64,000 nucleotides of DNA, taken from Flavonifractor porci (GTDB lineage Bacteria; Bacillota; Clostridia; Oscillospirales; Oscillospiraceae). The notes under the pieces were generated by a model. It saw only the letters and a list, made by a program, of their open reading frames with translations, had not been told where the DNA came from and ran no database searches. The position numbers were made by a program, and so were the translations under genes. Numbering within the stretch: position 1 is the stretch's first letter; each line of letters starts with the position of its first letter. Location: contig NZ_JBBHLB010000020.1 in assembly GCF_037572415.1 (NCBI RefSeq), forward strand, positions 1 to 64,000, written 5' to 3'. Below, piece by piece: positions 50,847 through 58,901 of this stretch.

Positions 50847-51926
50847 TTACACCTTCCCCAGATCCACTGTCTTGTGGTAGGCGGCCTCCACCGCCTCAAT
50901 GGCGGCGGAGCGGAAGGCCCGGGCCTCCAGGGCGGCCACACCGGCAATGGTGGAGCCGCCGGGGGAGCACACCTCATCCTTCAGCTGGCCGGGGTGCTTG
51001 CCGCTCTCCAGCACCATGGCGGCGGAGCCCAGCACCATCTGGGCGGCGTACACCATGGCCTGCTGCCGGGGCAGGCCCACCTTCACCGCCCCATCGGCCA
51101 GAGCCTCGATAAAGGGATAGACGAAGGCGGGGCCGCAGCCTGCCACGGCGGAAAAGGCGTCGATCTGACCCTCCGCCAGCCGTTCCACCCGGCCCGCCTT
51201 GGCCAGAATGGCCTCCACGGCCTGATAGTGCTCCTCCCTGGCCCCCGGCTCGCCGGTGAGGGCCAGCATCCCCATGCCGATGGAGGCGGGGGTGTTGGGC
51301 ATGATCCGCAGGATAGCGGGGGAGAAGTCCAGCTCTCCCAGCCAGCCCCGCAGGGTGGAAATCTGAATGCCGGCGGCGATGGTCACCAGTACGGTGTCCG
51401 GCTTGGCCCGCAGGGCGGGGACTAGGGCCTTTACCACGCCCTCCATCACCTGGGGCTTGACGCACAGAAAGACGTACTCGGCCTGCCGGAGGGCATCTCC
51501 GTTGTCCTGAACCACGGTGCAGCCCAGCGTTCCGGCCAGTTCCTCCGCCTTGGCGTAAGTGTGGTCGGTAATGACCACCTGGTCCGGGCCAATGGCCTGG
51601 CAGGCCGCCTGGATGAGGGCGCCGCCCATGTTGCCTGCGCCGATAAATGCCGCTTTTTTCATAAAAGATCCCAGCTTTCTTTGATAATCTGCGATGAGCG
51701 CCAGCTTGTCCCGCCGACGCAGCTGCTTGATGGCGTATTCCCGCCGGAGAGCCGCCCCCTTGTCAGGACAGGCCTCCCGGTAGACCACCTCCACCGGCAG
51801 GCGGGAGCGGGTGTATTTGGCCCCTCTGCCGGAGTTGTGGACCGCCGCCCGCTTATCCACGTCGGCGGCGGTACCGGTGTACAGGCTGCCGTCGGCACAC
51901 CGGAGGATGTAGACCCAGTATTCCAT
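50847..51926 (-). CDS. proC: GIY-YIG domain fused to pyrroline-5-carboxylate reductase
   Basis: 359 residues. Residues 1-85 form a GIY-YIG nuclease-like domain of the UPF0213/YhbQ type (YWVYILRCADGSLYTGTA, then HNSGRGAKYTRSRLP). No stop codon separates it from complete ProC, which begins at ATG 51662 (MKKAAFIGAGNMGGAL NAD(P)-binding) and continues with VFLCVKPQVMEGV, RIMPNTPASIGMGM and SPGGSTIAGVAALE. ProC makes proline from P5C. ATG 51926 follows GAGG. Only a weak GGGA precedes 51662, so both a fusion protein and internal initiation are possible. Confidence 0.9.
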   Translation of the reverse strand: MEYWVYILRCADGSLYTGTAADVDKRAAVHNSGRGAKYTRSRLPVEVVYREACPDKGAALRREYAIKQLRRRDKLALIADYQRKLGSFMKKAAFIGAGNMGGALIQAACQAIGPDQVVITDHTYAKAEELAGTLGCTVVQDNGDALRQAEYVFLCVKPQVMEGVVKALVPALRAKPDTVLVTIAAGIQISTLRGWLGELDFSPAILRIMPNTPASIGMGMLALTGEPGAREEHYQAVEAILAKAGRVERLAEGQIDAFSAVAGCGPAFVYPFIEALADGAVKVGLPRQQAMVYAAQMVLGSAAMVLESGKHPGQLKDEVCSPGGSTIAGVAALEARAFRSAAIEAVEAAYHKTVDLGKV

Positions 51927-51931
51927 GGACC

Positions 51932-52888
51932 TCACCAGTCGGGCCGGAGGACGGGGGAGAGCTCCAGGTCCGAAAAGACGGAGCGCACCGCCGCCTCATA
52001 GTCCAGGGGGTCCCGTGCCTTCTTGATGGCCTTGGACAGCTTGTCCCCCTCCAGAAACAGGCGGATCAGGTAAAACCAGACCTCCTTCATCCGCAGCATG
52101 GCGTTGCGGCGGCTGCCGAAGGCCTCTGCGTAGCTCTCATACACCTGGTCCACAAATCCGGCCAGTTCCTTCTTGTTGGCGGCAGATCCACCCTTGAGGC
52201 GGCGGGCCAGGGCGGGGTCTCCGGCCAGCCCCCGGCCCAGCATGAGCCGCTCTGCCGCCGGGAAGGCGGCCTGGAGCCTGGCGGCATCGTCGGGGGTGTA
52301 GATGTCCCCATTGTAGCACACCGGGAAGGGGGAGTCCTCCAGCGCCGCCCCGAAGTAGTCCCATCGGGGAGTGTTCTTATACATATCGGTGCGTACCCGG
52401 GGGTGGACGATTAGTTCCGCCACAGGATATTTTCGGTAGATGGCCAGCAGGGTGGGGAACTCCGCCGGGTCCTTCAGGCCGATCCGGGTCTTGATGGAGA
52501 GGGCGCAGGGGGCCTTTGAAAAAATCTCATCCAGAAAGGCGTCCAGCTCCGCCGGATGGCCCAGAAAGCCGGAGCCCTTGCCCTTGGCCACCACCGTGCC
52601 TGAGGGACAACCCAGGTTCAGGTTGACCTCCCGGTAGCCCATGGCAGCCAGCTCTCCCGCCGCCCAGAGAAAATCCTCCCCGTTTCGGGTGAGCAGCTGG
52701 GGCACCGTGGGGAGTCCTTCGTTGTGCTCCGGCAGGATCTCCCGCAATTCCCGCTTGGTGAAGCGGTGGTCCTGAGTGGGGGTGAGAAAGGGGGTGAAGT
52801 ACCGATCCACCCCGCCGAACCAGCGGGCCAGGGCCTGCCGGTAGTAAACTGTGGTCAGCCCCTCCATGGGGGCAAGCGATACGATCAA
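51932..52888 (-). CDS. tRNA-dihydrouridine synthase
   Basis: 318 residues, FMN TIM barrel. LAPMEGLTTVYYRQ at the N-terminus, NLNLGCPSGTVVAKGKGSGFL with the catalytic Cys, IKTRIGL, ELIVHPRVRTDMYKN and CYNGDIYTPDDA. DusC-like family. TTG 52888 is eight bases after AAAGGAG; the frame continues upstream without a ribosome site. Confidence 0.93.
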   Translation of the reverse strand: MIVSLAPMEGLTTVYYRQALARWFGGVDRYFTPFLTPTQDHRFTKRELREILPEHNEGLPTVPQLLTRNGEDFLWAAGELAAMGYREVNLNLGCPSGTVVAKGKGSGFLGHPAELDAFLDEIFSKAPCALSIKTRIGLKDPAEFPTLLAIYRKYPVAELIVHPRVRTDMYKNTPRWDYFGAALEDSPFPVCYNGDIYTPDDAARLQAAFPAAERLMLGRGLAGDPALARRLKGGSAANKKELAGFVDQVYESYAEAFGSRRNAMLRMKEVWFYLIRLFLEGDKLSKAIKKARDPLDYEAAVRSVFSDLELSPVLRPDW

Positions 52889-52903
52889 ACAACTCGCTCC
52901 TTT

Positions 52904-53175
52904 ACATTGCTGTAATGCGTACTGCACAAAGCCAAATGCCTGGAAATATCAACTTTCAAGGTTGGTTGGCTTTGTTCAAGGCGCAAATTTTTTGGACGTG
53001 ATCGTCCAAAAAATTGCGCCTTCCGTTGGTGCGTTGAGACGCGCCAACAGAAATACGCATTGCAACAATGGTTGAATTTCATAAAAACGGCCACTTCGAG
53101 CTGTTTTTATGAAATTGCGCGGCTGCCTCCGCGCGAATAAACCGCATCGCGGTTTATTCAGCAGACATTGCTGTA
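52904..53175. repeat. Hairpin-chain element bounded by 11-bp direct repeats
   Basis: The direct repeat ACATTGCTGTA occurs at 52904-52914 and 53165-53175. Between them lie six consecutive hairpins: 52927-52935/52966-52974, 52980-52998/53003-53020, 53025-53034/53039-53048, 53075-53088/53103-53116 (14 bp perfect), 53117-53134 and 53135-53145/53149-53159 (11 bp perfect). No reading frame is supported. It occupies most of the 450-base gap between dus and the DUF3793 gene. Confidence 0.85.
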
Positions 53176-53232
53176 GCAAATTGTAGCAGGACGGGCCGCC
53201 GTCGTCAAGCGGAGGGAAACGCAAAAAAGGGG

Positions 53233-53261
53233 TTGACAGGGGAGGGGAAGTATGGTATTTT
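53233..53261 (+). promoter_or_regulatory. Promoter of the DUF3793-flavodoxin operon
   Basis: TTGACA (53233-53238), 17-base spacer, TATTTT (53256-53261). Transcription would start just before or within the first palindromic operator. Confidence 0.82.
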
Positions 53262-53268
53262 TATGGAG

Positions 53269-53320
53269 TGGTTAGCGATAGCTAACCAAAAATGAAGCGA
53301 TATGGTTAGTATATACTAAC
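53269..53320. promoter_or_regulatory. Two palindromic operators, DtxR/iron-box-like
   Basis: Operator 1, 53269-53288: TGGTTAGC-GATA-GCTAACCA, perfect dyad. Operator 2, 53305-53320: GTTAGTATATACTAAC, perfect dyad. Both share GTTAG...CTAAC half-sites, like DtxR/IdeR-family boxes, with centres 34 bp apart, directly downstream of the -10. Binding should block transcription when metal is plentiful. The regulator assignment is inference. Confidence 0.75.
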
Positions 53321-53339
53321 TGCGAAAGGAGCACCAAAG

Positions 53340-53903
53340 ATGTCCCTGCAAGCCGCCCTTGTTGAACATGGCTCTCCCACCCTGGCGGGACTGAAGCCCG
53401 CCAGTCTGTTTCGATTCCAGCCCCAGGAGGGGGGAGACTTTGCCGGGGAATTTCTCGCCTGCCGCCGGGAGCTGGAGGGGCGAGGACTGGTGCTCACCCT
53501 GCTGAAGGGCTGCCGAAGGACGGGGGCCTATCTGGTCTACCTCTACCGGAAGGAGGACCTGGCGGGGCTGCTGAACCAGCCGGACCACCGTGCCTTTCTC
53601 CGGGAGATGGGGTATGAGCCCTGGACGGAGAGCCGGGGCTGCCTGCGTCAGCTGGCCACCCGTTTGTGCCTGGAGGGGGAGTTCCCCCATGAGATCGGGG
53701 TATTTCTGGGATATCCGCTCTCCGACGTGAAGGGCTTCATCCGCCACAAGGGGAAGAACTTCACCCTCTGCGGCTGCTGGAAGTGCTACGGCGATCCCGG
53801 AGAGGCCCAGCGGCAGTTCCGCCGGTTCAAAGAGTGTACCAATGTTTACCGCCGTCGGTTTGCGGCAGGGGCCACCCTGAGACAGCTGACCGTGGCGGCA
53901 TAA
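53340..53903 (+). CDS. DUF3793 family protein
   Basis: 187 residues, soluble. Opening SLQAALVEHGSPTLAGLKPASLF, then YLYRKEDLAGLLNQPDHRAFLREMGYE and HEIGVFLGYPLSDVKGFIRHKGKNFTLCGCWKCYGDPGEA. The CGCWKCYGD cluster with two cysteines and conserved histidines is family-typical. Function unknown; the family often precedes flavodoxin or iron-uptake genes in gut Clostridia, agreeing with the iron-box-like operators upstream. Confidence 0.88.
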   Translation: MSLQAALVEHGSPTLAGLKPASLFRFQPQEGGDFAGEFLACRRELEGRGLVLTLLKGCRRTGAYLVYLYRKEDLAGLLNQPDHRAFLREMGYEPWTESRGCLRQLATRLCLEGEFPHEIGVFLGYPLSDVKGFIRHKGKNFTLCGCWKCYGDPGEAQRQFRRFKECTNVYRRRFAAGATLRQLTVAA

Positions 53904-53931
53904 GTAAGATGATTCAGAAAGGAAGATTCAG

Positions 53932-54357
53932 ATGAGCAAGATCGCAGTGGTTTATTGGAGCGGCACCGGAAACACCGAGGCCATGGCCAAGCTGGTGGAG
54001 GAGGGGATTGCGGCTGCCGGCGGTCAGGCCGACCTGCTGCCTCCCGCCCTCTTTACGCCCGATCTGGTGAGCGGCTACGACGCCATCGCCTTCGGATGTC
54101 CCTCCATGGGGGCCGAGCAGCTGGAGGAAGGGGAGTTCCAGCCCATGTTTGACGCTGTCAAGGGCAGCCTGGGGGGCAAGACCATCGGCCTCTTCGGCTC
54201 CTACGGCTGGGGAGACGGCGAGTGGATGCGTACCTGGGCGGAGGAGTGCGAGAGCCTGGGCTGCCGGATGGCTGACGAGCCGGTGATCGCCCACGATTCC
54301 CCCAATGCCGATGCCGCCGACGCCTGCCGGGATCTGGGCAAGGCTCTGGTGGGCTGA
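53932..54357 (+). CDS. Flavodoxin
   Basis: 141 residues. FMN phosphate loop YWSGTGNTEAMA at 8-19, GCPSMGAEQLEE and GSYGWGDGEWM for the isoalloxazine ring. Short-chain flavodoxin, expected to replace ferredoxin under iron limitation. 28 bases after the DUF3793 gene, the same transcript. Confidence 0.95.
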   Translation: MSKIAVVYWSGTGNTEAMAKLVEEGIAAAGGQADLLPPALFTPDLVSGYDAIAFGCPSMGAEQLEEGEFQPMFDAVKGSLGGKTIGLFGSYGWGDGEWMRTWAEECESLGCRMADEPVIAHDSPNADAADACRDLGKALVG

Positions 54358-54370
54358 GTAAAAAGCAGAA

Positions 54371-54404
54371 GAGCGTGCTGCCGTTGGGCAGCACGCTCTT
54401 TTCA
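54371..54404 (+). terminator. Terminator of the flavodoxin operon
   Basis: AGAGCGTGCTGCC/GGCAGCACGCTCT around GTTG with a TTTT-like tail. The same stem-loop family follows the asparaginase gene (59347-59382). Confidence 0.88.
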
Positions 54405-54471
54405 GGCTGTCAAGAATTTTCCAAGTGCCCCCATATCTGATAAAATAGTATCAGAAATGGGGGTACACTAT

Positions 54472-54692
54472 ATGGAGCAATGGGGAAAGGATTTGAATAA
54501 AGAAGCGGCTATAACAGATCTGGAAGCACTGTTCCCCAAATATTATCTGCTTCGGGAGCAGAAAAAGTTATGGACTATGAATGGCTGTGTGAAAAATTGG
54601 AGCCATACTATTGCTACGACGATGGAAGACCGTGCACAAATCCTGTCCATGTAAATACTAATACGGAGCCAATGAGAAAGGGTGAAGGGTGA
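54472..54692 (+). pseudogene. Frameshifted small ORF inside the IS remnant
   Basis: Frame 1 from ATG 54472 reads EQWGKDLNKEAAITDLEALF...YLLREQKK. Similar-looking coding sequence then continues in another frame from ATG 54570 (DYEWLCEKLEPYYCYDDGRP) to TGA 54690-54692, which overlaps a further ATG (TGATG). I do not recognise the family. The composition looks coding, but the frame break suggests decay. Confidence 0.35.
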
Positions 54693-54796
54693 TGACCACT
54701 CATATCTGGAAAGAGTTTCTAGATGTTGTGGGGGCCATCCGCAAAACGGAAAGGGCAAGTAGATTAGCTGTTGTTCCTCAAAATATGACCAGAACC

Positions 54797-54832
54797 CCTG
54801 TTTTCACATGATGAAAACAGGGGTTCTTTGAT
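54797..54832. repeat. Long hairpin at the right end of the left IS remnant
   Basis: AGAACCCCTGTTTTC and its complement around ACATGAT, followed by TTTG. A mutated version of the same dyad is found at 59308-59338 in the second remnant, so it belongs to the IS end rather than to a host gene. Confidence 0.6.
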
Positions 54833-54888
54833 AGACTAGCAAGACAATCGGGACCTGCAGATCCGAGCTTTCTTGCGTCTGGCGGGTT

Positions 54889-54984
54889 TTAGCCGCCCTT
54901 CACCATTTCCTTGATCATATTGTAGAACACGGCAATGCCAAGACCGCAGCCGATGGCGATGATGATATAGTCAATGATGCCCAT
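54889..54984 (-). CDS. 31-residue membrane peptide beside SSS symporter
   Basis: MGIIDYIIIAIGCGLGIAVF followed by YNMIKEMVKGG. One hydrophobic helix with a short basic C-terminal tail. ATG 54984 follows AAGGAAGG at correct spacing, 31 bases after the symporter stop, so it is a real translated cistron by context. Small single-helix partners of symporters are known (for example MetS of the MetPS importer), suggesting a subunit of the upstream transporter. Confidence 0.75.
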   Translation of the reverse strand: MGIIDYIIIAIGCGLGIAVFYNMIKEMVKGG

Positions 54985-55015
54985 ATAATAACCTTCTTTC
55001 CTTCTATCGAATTAC

Positions 55016-56416
55016 TCAGGCATTGGTCGCAAGCTCGGGCTTGTAGCAGATGGAGTTTGCAATGAACATGGTGATGGTGGAGCAAATCAGGCCAAACAGG
55101 AAGTGGCTAATGCCCAAGGGAGAACCGACGGCCCAGTAAACCAGAGTGGAAACCACGGCCACGACGATGGTAATGAGACAGCCCTTGGAGTTCATCTTCT
55201 TGCCCCAGAAGAACAGACCGCAGAAGATGGGGACTAGGGCGGCGCCGCAGGGTGCGCCAACATCCTCCATGATAGTGACGATAGAGGAACCGAAGTAGCC
55301 CACCAAAAGGCCCAGGGCGGCCACAACAACCATCAGCACCCGCTGGGTGGTCAGCATCTGCCGGTCGGTCATATCTGTCTTGAACCGGCCGATGACGTCT
55401 CTGGAAATGGTAACGGAGGCCAGCATGGTGACGGAGGCGGCGGTACCCATGACGGCGGCTAGCAGGGCGGCAAGCAGGATGGCGCCGATGAAGGGGGTGG
55501 TCAGTTGGTTGATCATGGCGGGCAAAATGGAGTCGGCGGTGCCCAGATCGCTGACCAGAACTGTACCGGCAAGTCCAATAAAACTGGCAAACAGTAGGTA
55601 GGGGAAGTAGATCATCAGTGTGGCGGTCAGAGAGGCATTACGGGCCTCCTTGGCGCTGCGGGCGCTGCAGATACGCAGGAAGTTTTCGCTGTTGAGCATG
55701 CCGCTAGTGCAGAAATACAGGCCGGAGGAGATCATGGTGCCCCAGCCCACGGTGGTGCCTACCTTCAGCATATCGGGGGAGTTGCTCTTGAGGGCGGAGA
55801 CCATGGTGCCCACGCTGTCCATCTTCATCAGAGCGATGATGGGCAGAATAATCATAACGGACAGAACCATTAGAGCGATGTTGAGGCGGTCGGTTTTGGC
55901 CGCAGCGGCCATGCCGCCGATAACGGTGTAGATCAGCATGACCACGGTCATGAGGATCATGGAAACCAGCAGGCTCAGAGAGGGAACAAACATATTGAGG
56001 ATAGTGCCTAGGGAACGGATCTGAGAAGCCACGATGGAGAACACCTGGAAAATGCTCAGCAGAGCCAGCAGATTGGCACAGCGGGTACCCAAGCGATTGC
56101 GGATCAGCTCCGGGATGGTGGTGACGTTTTCTGCCCGGATCTTTTCTGAGAAGACCAGGCTGGCCAGAATGGCACCGATACCGACGCCGATGGACAGGTA
56201 GAAGCCGGAAATGCCGTAGGCGTAGCACGTGCTGGCACAGCCCAGGGTGGAACCGGCACCGATCCAGGCCGAGGACATGGAAAATACGTTGGTCCAGAAG
56301 GGGGTGTTGCGATCATTGACGGCGAAGCCGTCGGCGGATTTGACGTGCTTGCCTGCACGGATACCGATGAACAGTATGGCTGCAATATATAGCAGCGCAA
56401 TCAAAATCTTAATCAT
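55016..56416 (-). CDS. Sodium:solute symporter (SSS family), accessory operon
   Basis: 466 residues, about 12-13 membrane helices. SADGFAVNDRNTPFWTNVFSMSSAWIGAGSTLG and MIYTVIGGMAAAAKTDRLNIALMVLS match the family. Divergent from the symporter at 27433. Operon order RidA, PLP enzyme, symporter, small peptide suggests uptake of an amino acid-like substrate degraded by the PLP enzyme. Confidence 0.92.
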   Translation of the reverse strand: MIKILIALLYIAAILFIGIRAGKHVKSADGFAVNDRNTPFWTNVFSMSSAWIGAGSTLGCASTCYAYGISGFYLSIGVGIGAILASLVFSEKIRAENVTTIPELIRNRLGTRCANLLALLSIFQVFSIVASQIRSLGTILNMFVPSLSLLVSMILMTVVMLIYTVIGGMAAAAKTDRLNIALMVLSVMIILPIIALMKMDSVGTMVSALKSNSPDMLKVGTTVGWGTMISSGLYFCTSGMLNSENFLRICSARSAKEARNASLTATLMIYFPYLLFASFIGLAGTVLVSDLGTADSILPAMINQLTTPFIGAILLAALLAAVMGTAASVTMLASVTISRDVIGRFKTDMTDRQMLTTQRVLMVVVAALGLLVGYFGSSIVTIMEDVGAPCGAALVPIFCGLFFWGKKMNSKGCLITIVVAVVSTLVYWAVGSPLGISHFLFGLICSTITMFIANSICYKPELATNA

Positions 56417-56466
56417 AACACTGCACTCCTCTTCCCATTACATTCCCATACGACAGATGGGGCGGA

Positions 56467-57657
56467 TTACTGTTTGTTGGTCATGATCTCCTGCAGGCCC
56501 TTTTCCAGCCGGTTTAGGCCCTCCTCCAGCAGCTCATGGCTGGTGGCAAGGCAGATGCGGATATGCCCGGCGCTTCCGGGACCGAAGAACTGCTCGCCGC
56601 CGGGGACGATGGACAACTTGTGCTTCTCGCGCAGGTATGTCACCAAGTCTACCGGGTCCATGCCGACCTCGTGGACGTCGGGGAAGAGAACAAAGGTGGC
56701 CTGGGGCTTGTGGCAGGTGATGCCGGACATTTTGCTGATGCGCTCCAGGGCATAGTCGCGGTTCTTCTGCATCTGGGCCACAAAGCCGTCGACCCAGTAG
56801 TAGGCCTTCTCCACACAGGCTTGTCCGGCCACCTGGGCCAGGGCGTCGACGCCGCCGATGGTGGTGTCGGTAAGACTGGCGGCTACCACCTTCTCAAAGG
56901 TCTCCTCGTTGGGACAGTAGATGCAGCCGGCACGCAGACCGGCGATGCCGAAGCTCTTGGAGAAGCCGAAGACGCTGAGGGTCCGGGCGTTGCGCTCGTT
57001 GCCAAGCTTTAGAATACTGTTGAACTGGGCGTCGGAGTAGACAATGTCCGACCAGATCTCGTCGTTCATGATATAGAAGCCATACTTCTCCGACAGACTG
57101 AGGATGTGGTCCAGGTCCTCCATGGGGTAGACCTTGCCCAGGGGGTTGTGGGGATTGCACAGGCCCAGCATCTTTGTCTTGGGGGTGATATAGCGTTCCA
57201 GGTCGGAGAAATCGATGGTGCCGTCCTCCCGAAGCTTCATGGGATACAGGGTGATCTTTGCACCTGCGGCCTCCATGGAGGTCTTGAAGAGAAAGTCCAC
57301 CGGGTCAAAGACGATGGCCTCGTCGCCGGGCTTTAAAAATGCCTGGGCGATGGCCCACATGCCCCGGGCAGCGCTGTCGACGGGTAGGACGTAGTTGGGG
57401 TTTACGGGTTCCTGCTTGCGCTCCCACAGGGCCTTGGCCATGCTCTCCTTGAAGGACAGGAAACCGCGGTGTGGCGTGTAGCAGAAATAGCCGCCATTGA
57501 TGTACTCGATCATGGCCTGGCTGATCTCCGGCGCAGGGGGAAAATCGGAGTCTGCTGCGGTGAGGGGAATGACCCCCTCCTCCACCTCGGCCCAGCGCAT
57601 ATTGTAGGCCCGCTCTTTCAAAATCTTATGATTGATGACTTCGTTGGTAAATTCCAT
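56467..57657 (-). CDS. PatB/MalY-type PLP aminotransferase or C-S lyase
   Basis: 396 residues, fold type I. MRWAEVEEGVIPLTAADSDFPPAPEI at the N-terminus (MalY/PatB style), NPHNPLGKVYPMEDL, NDEIWSDIVY and PLP Lys in SVFGFSKSFGIAGLRAG. Members are cystathionine beta-lyases or aminotransferases. A beta-eliminating role would release 2-aminoacrylate, the substrate of the adjacent RidA, which favours C-S lyase activity (inference). Confidence 0.9.
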   Translation of the reverse strand: MEFTNEVINHKILKERAYNMRWAEVEEGVIPLTAADSDFPPAPEISQAMIEYINGGYFCYTPHRGFLSFKESMAKALWERKQEPVNPNYVLPVDSAARGMWAIAQAFLKPGDEAIVFDPVDFLFKTSMEAAGAKITLYPMKLREDGTIDFSDLERYITPKTKMLGLCNPHNPLGKVYPMEDLDHILSLSEKYGFYIMNDEIWSDIVYSDAQFNSILKLGNERNARTLSVFGFSKSFGIAGLRAGCIYCPNEETFEKVVAASLTDTTIGGVDALAQVAGQACVEKAYYWVDGFVAQMQKNRDYALERISKMSGITCHKPQATFVLFPDVHEVGMDPVDLVTYLREKHKLSIVPGGEQFFGPGSAGHIRICLATSHELLEEGLNRLEKGLQEIMTNKQ

Positions 57658-57699
57658 GTTGTCTCTTCCTTTCTATGTCTGTGGCATACCTCTAGACGC

Positions 57700-58074
57700 T
57701 TACAGCTCGGCGACGACCTCAATCTCGATCTTGGCGCCTTTGGGCAGCGCGGCCACCTGATAGCACGCCCGGGCCGGAGCAATGCCCTGGAAGAAGGAGC
57801 CGTAGACCTCGTTGATGGCGCTGAAGTCGGTCAGATCTGTGGTGAGAATGGTGGTCTTAACCACTTTGGCCATGCTGGTGCCAGCGGCTTCCAGGATGGC
57901 GGCGATGTTCTCCATGGAGCGGCGGGTCTGGTCGGCGGCATCGCCGATCTTCAGGACACTGGTGGCCGGGTCGATGGGGAGCTGGCCGGAGACGAACACC
58001 AGATTGCCGGTCTGGATGGCCTGGGAGTAGGGACCGATGGCGGCGGGGGCATGTGTGGAAGTTACCTGATTCAT
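57700..58074 (-). CDS. ridA: RidA/YjgF enamine-imine deaminase
   Basis: 124 residues, full length. GPYSQAIQTGNLVFVSGQLPIDP, and the active-site Arg in APARACYQVAALPKGAKIEIEVVA. Hydrolyses reactive 2-aminoacrylate and related imines to 2-oxoacids plus ammonia. ATG 58074 chosen: it is 12 bases after GAAGGA and gives the canonical N-terminus, while ATG 58086 has no spacing. First gene of the MarR-linked operon. Confidence 0.95.
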   Translation of the reverse strand: MNQVTSTHAPAAIGPYSQAIQTGNLVFVSGQLPIDPATSVLKIGDAADQTRRSMENIAAILEAAGTSMAKVVKTTILTTDLTDFSAINEVYGSFFQGIAPARACYQVAALPKGAKIEIEVVAEL

Positions 58075-58387
58075 ATGATTCACCATTCCTTCTCTGGCAC
58101 CGTGGGGGCAAAACCGCAAGTCCACGGCGCTAAAAATATAGTAAATATATTTACTATTTTAATATAACACCTTTCTGGAACAAGTCAATATCTCTATATA
58201 TTACAAAATTACATAAATAATTTTGTAATAATAAACAAAAAAATAGTGTTTTTGGAGCCGATAAAAACGCATTAAAAAAAGATAATAAATATATAAATTA
58301 TATGAAAAAATGTTTTCTTGCCATTTGTGCTGTTGGGAGATACAATAATTAAAACGGGAAACTAAAAAGAAAGCAGGTACTACACCC
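58075..58387. promoter_or_regulatory. AT-rich divergent control region of ridA and marR genes
   Basis: Minus-strand promoter TTGACT (58183-58188), 16-base spacer, TATATT (58161-58166). Immediately downstream is a perfect 18-bp palindrome TAGTAAATATATTTACTA (58139-58156), well placed as a repressor operator. A second dyad TTACAAAATTA/TAATTTTGTAA (58201-58228) lies toward the marR gene. Base composition is far more AT-rich than the surroundings, a sign of transfer. Confidence 0.75.
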
Positions 58388-58846
58388 ATGAAATCTCATG
58401 GATTTCGCGCCATAATTGATCACCTGTCCCGCGTCCAGCGGGCGAGTGACAATGTACTGCGCAATTACGGCATCGACATTCCCTTGAAGACCGACGAGAT
58501 CCATCTGCTGGATCTTATTGACAAGCACCCCGACTGCAATTTGACCACCCTGGCCGAAATGATGTGGGCCAGTAAAATGGTCATTTCCGGACTGGTTCGC
58601 CGCCTGGAGGAGAAAGGTCTACTGACCATCACTCAGGGCCGGAACAAGAAGGAACGGATTTGCCACCTGACGGAGCGAGCCAAGATCGCCGTGGATACCC
58701 ACGACGCATACCACCGTATGGAGCAGGTATTTCTGTCGGAGCGCATGGAGCAGTACACAGACGAGGAGATCGCCCTGGTGGAGCGGGTCCTGGAAGACTA
58801 TGCCAAATACCTGGAGGAATACGCCAAAGACGCCACTATTTTGTAA
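58388..58846 (+). CDS. MarR-family transcriptional regulator
   Basis: 152 residues. Winged HTH LTTLAEMMWASKMVISGLVRRLEEKGLLTITQGRNKKERICHLTERAK, flanked by dimerisation helices. Divergent from the ridA operon with palindromes between; likely represses that operon and itself until the transported substrate binds. Confidence 0.92.
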   Translation: MKSHGFRAIIDHLSRVQRASDNVLRNYGIDIPLKTDEIHLLDLIDKHPDCNLTTLAEMMWASKMVISGLVRRLEEKGLLTITQGRNKKERICHLTERAKIAVDTHDAYHRMEQVFLSERMEQYTDEEIALVERVLEDYAKYLEEYAKDATIL

Positions 58847-58863
58847 AAATAGATTTTTACAGA

Positions 58864-58899
58864 AGCAGCGCCGGGACCCTGTTGGATCCCGGCGCTGCT
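58864..58899 (+). terminator. Hairpin after marR gene
   Basis: AGCAGCGCCGGGA/TCCCGGCGCTGCT, 10-base loop. The tail GATTAG is poor in T, so termination may be weak. Confidence 0.5.
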
Positions 58900-58901
58900 G
58901 A

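Larger units (their letters stand above)
54403..54838 (-). mobile_element. Degraded insertion sequence, left copy
   Basis: Minus-strand translation of 54403-54456 ends ALGKFLTA-stop, matching the ALGKLLTG-stop end of the transposase remnant at 58902. The opposite end (54750-54838: ATTAGCTG...CCAGAACCCCTGTT...GGGGTTCTTTG) matches 59262-59340. The centre has been replaced or scrambled. Within this 530-base gap there is no intact gene. Confidence 0.75.

Noticed and set aside
58139..58228. Possible riboswitch in the AT-rich gap before the marR gene
   Set aside because: Only simple DNA palindromes are visible, with no conserved aptamer elements or terminator; operators explain it better.
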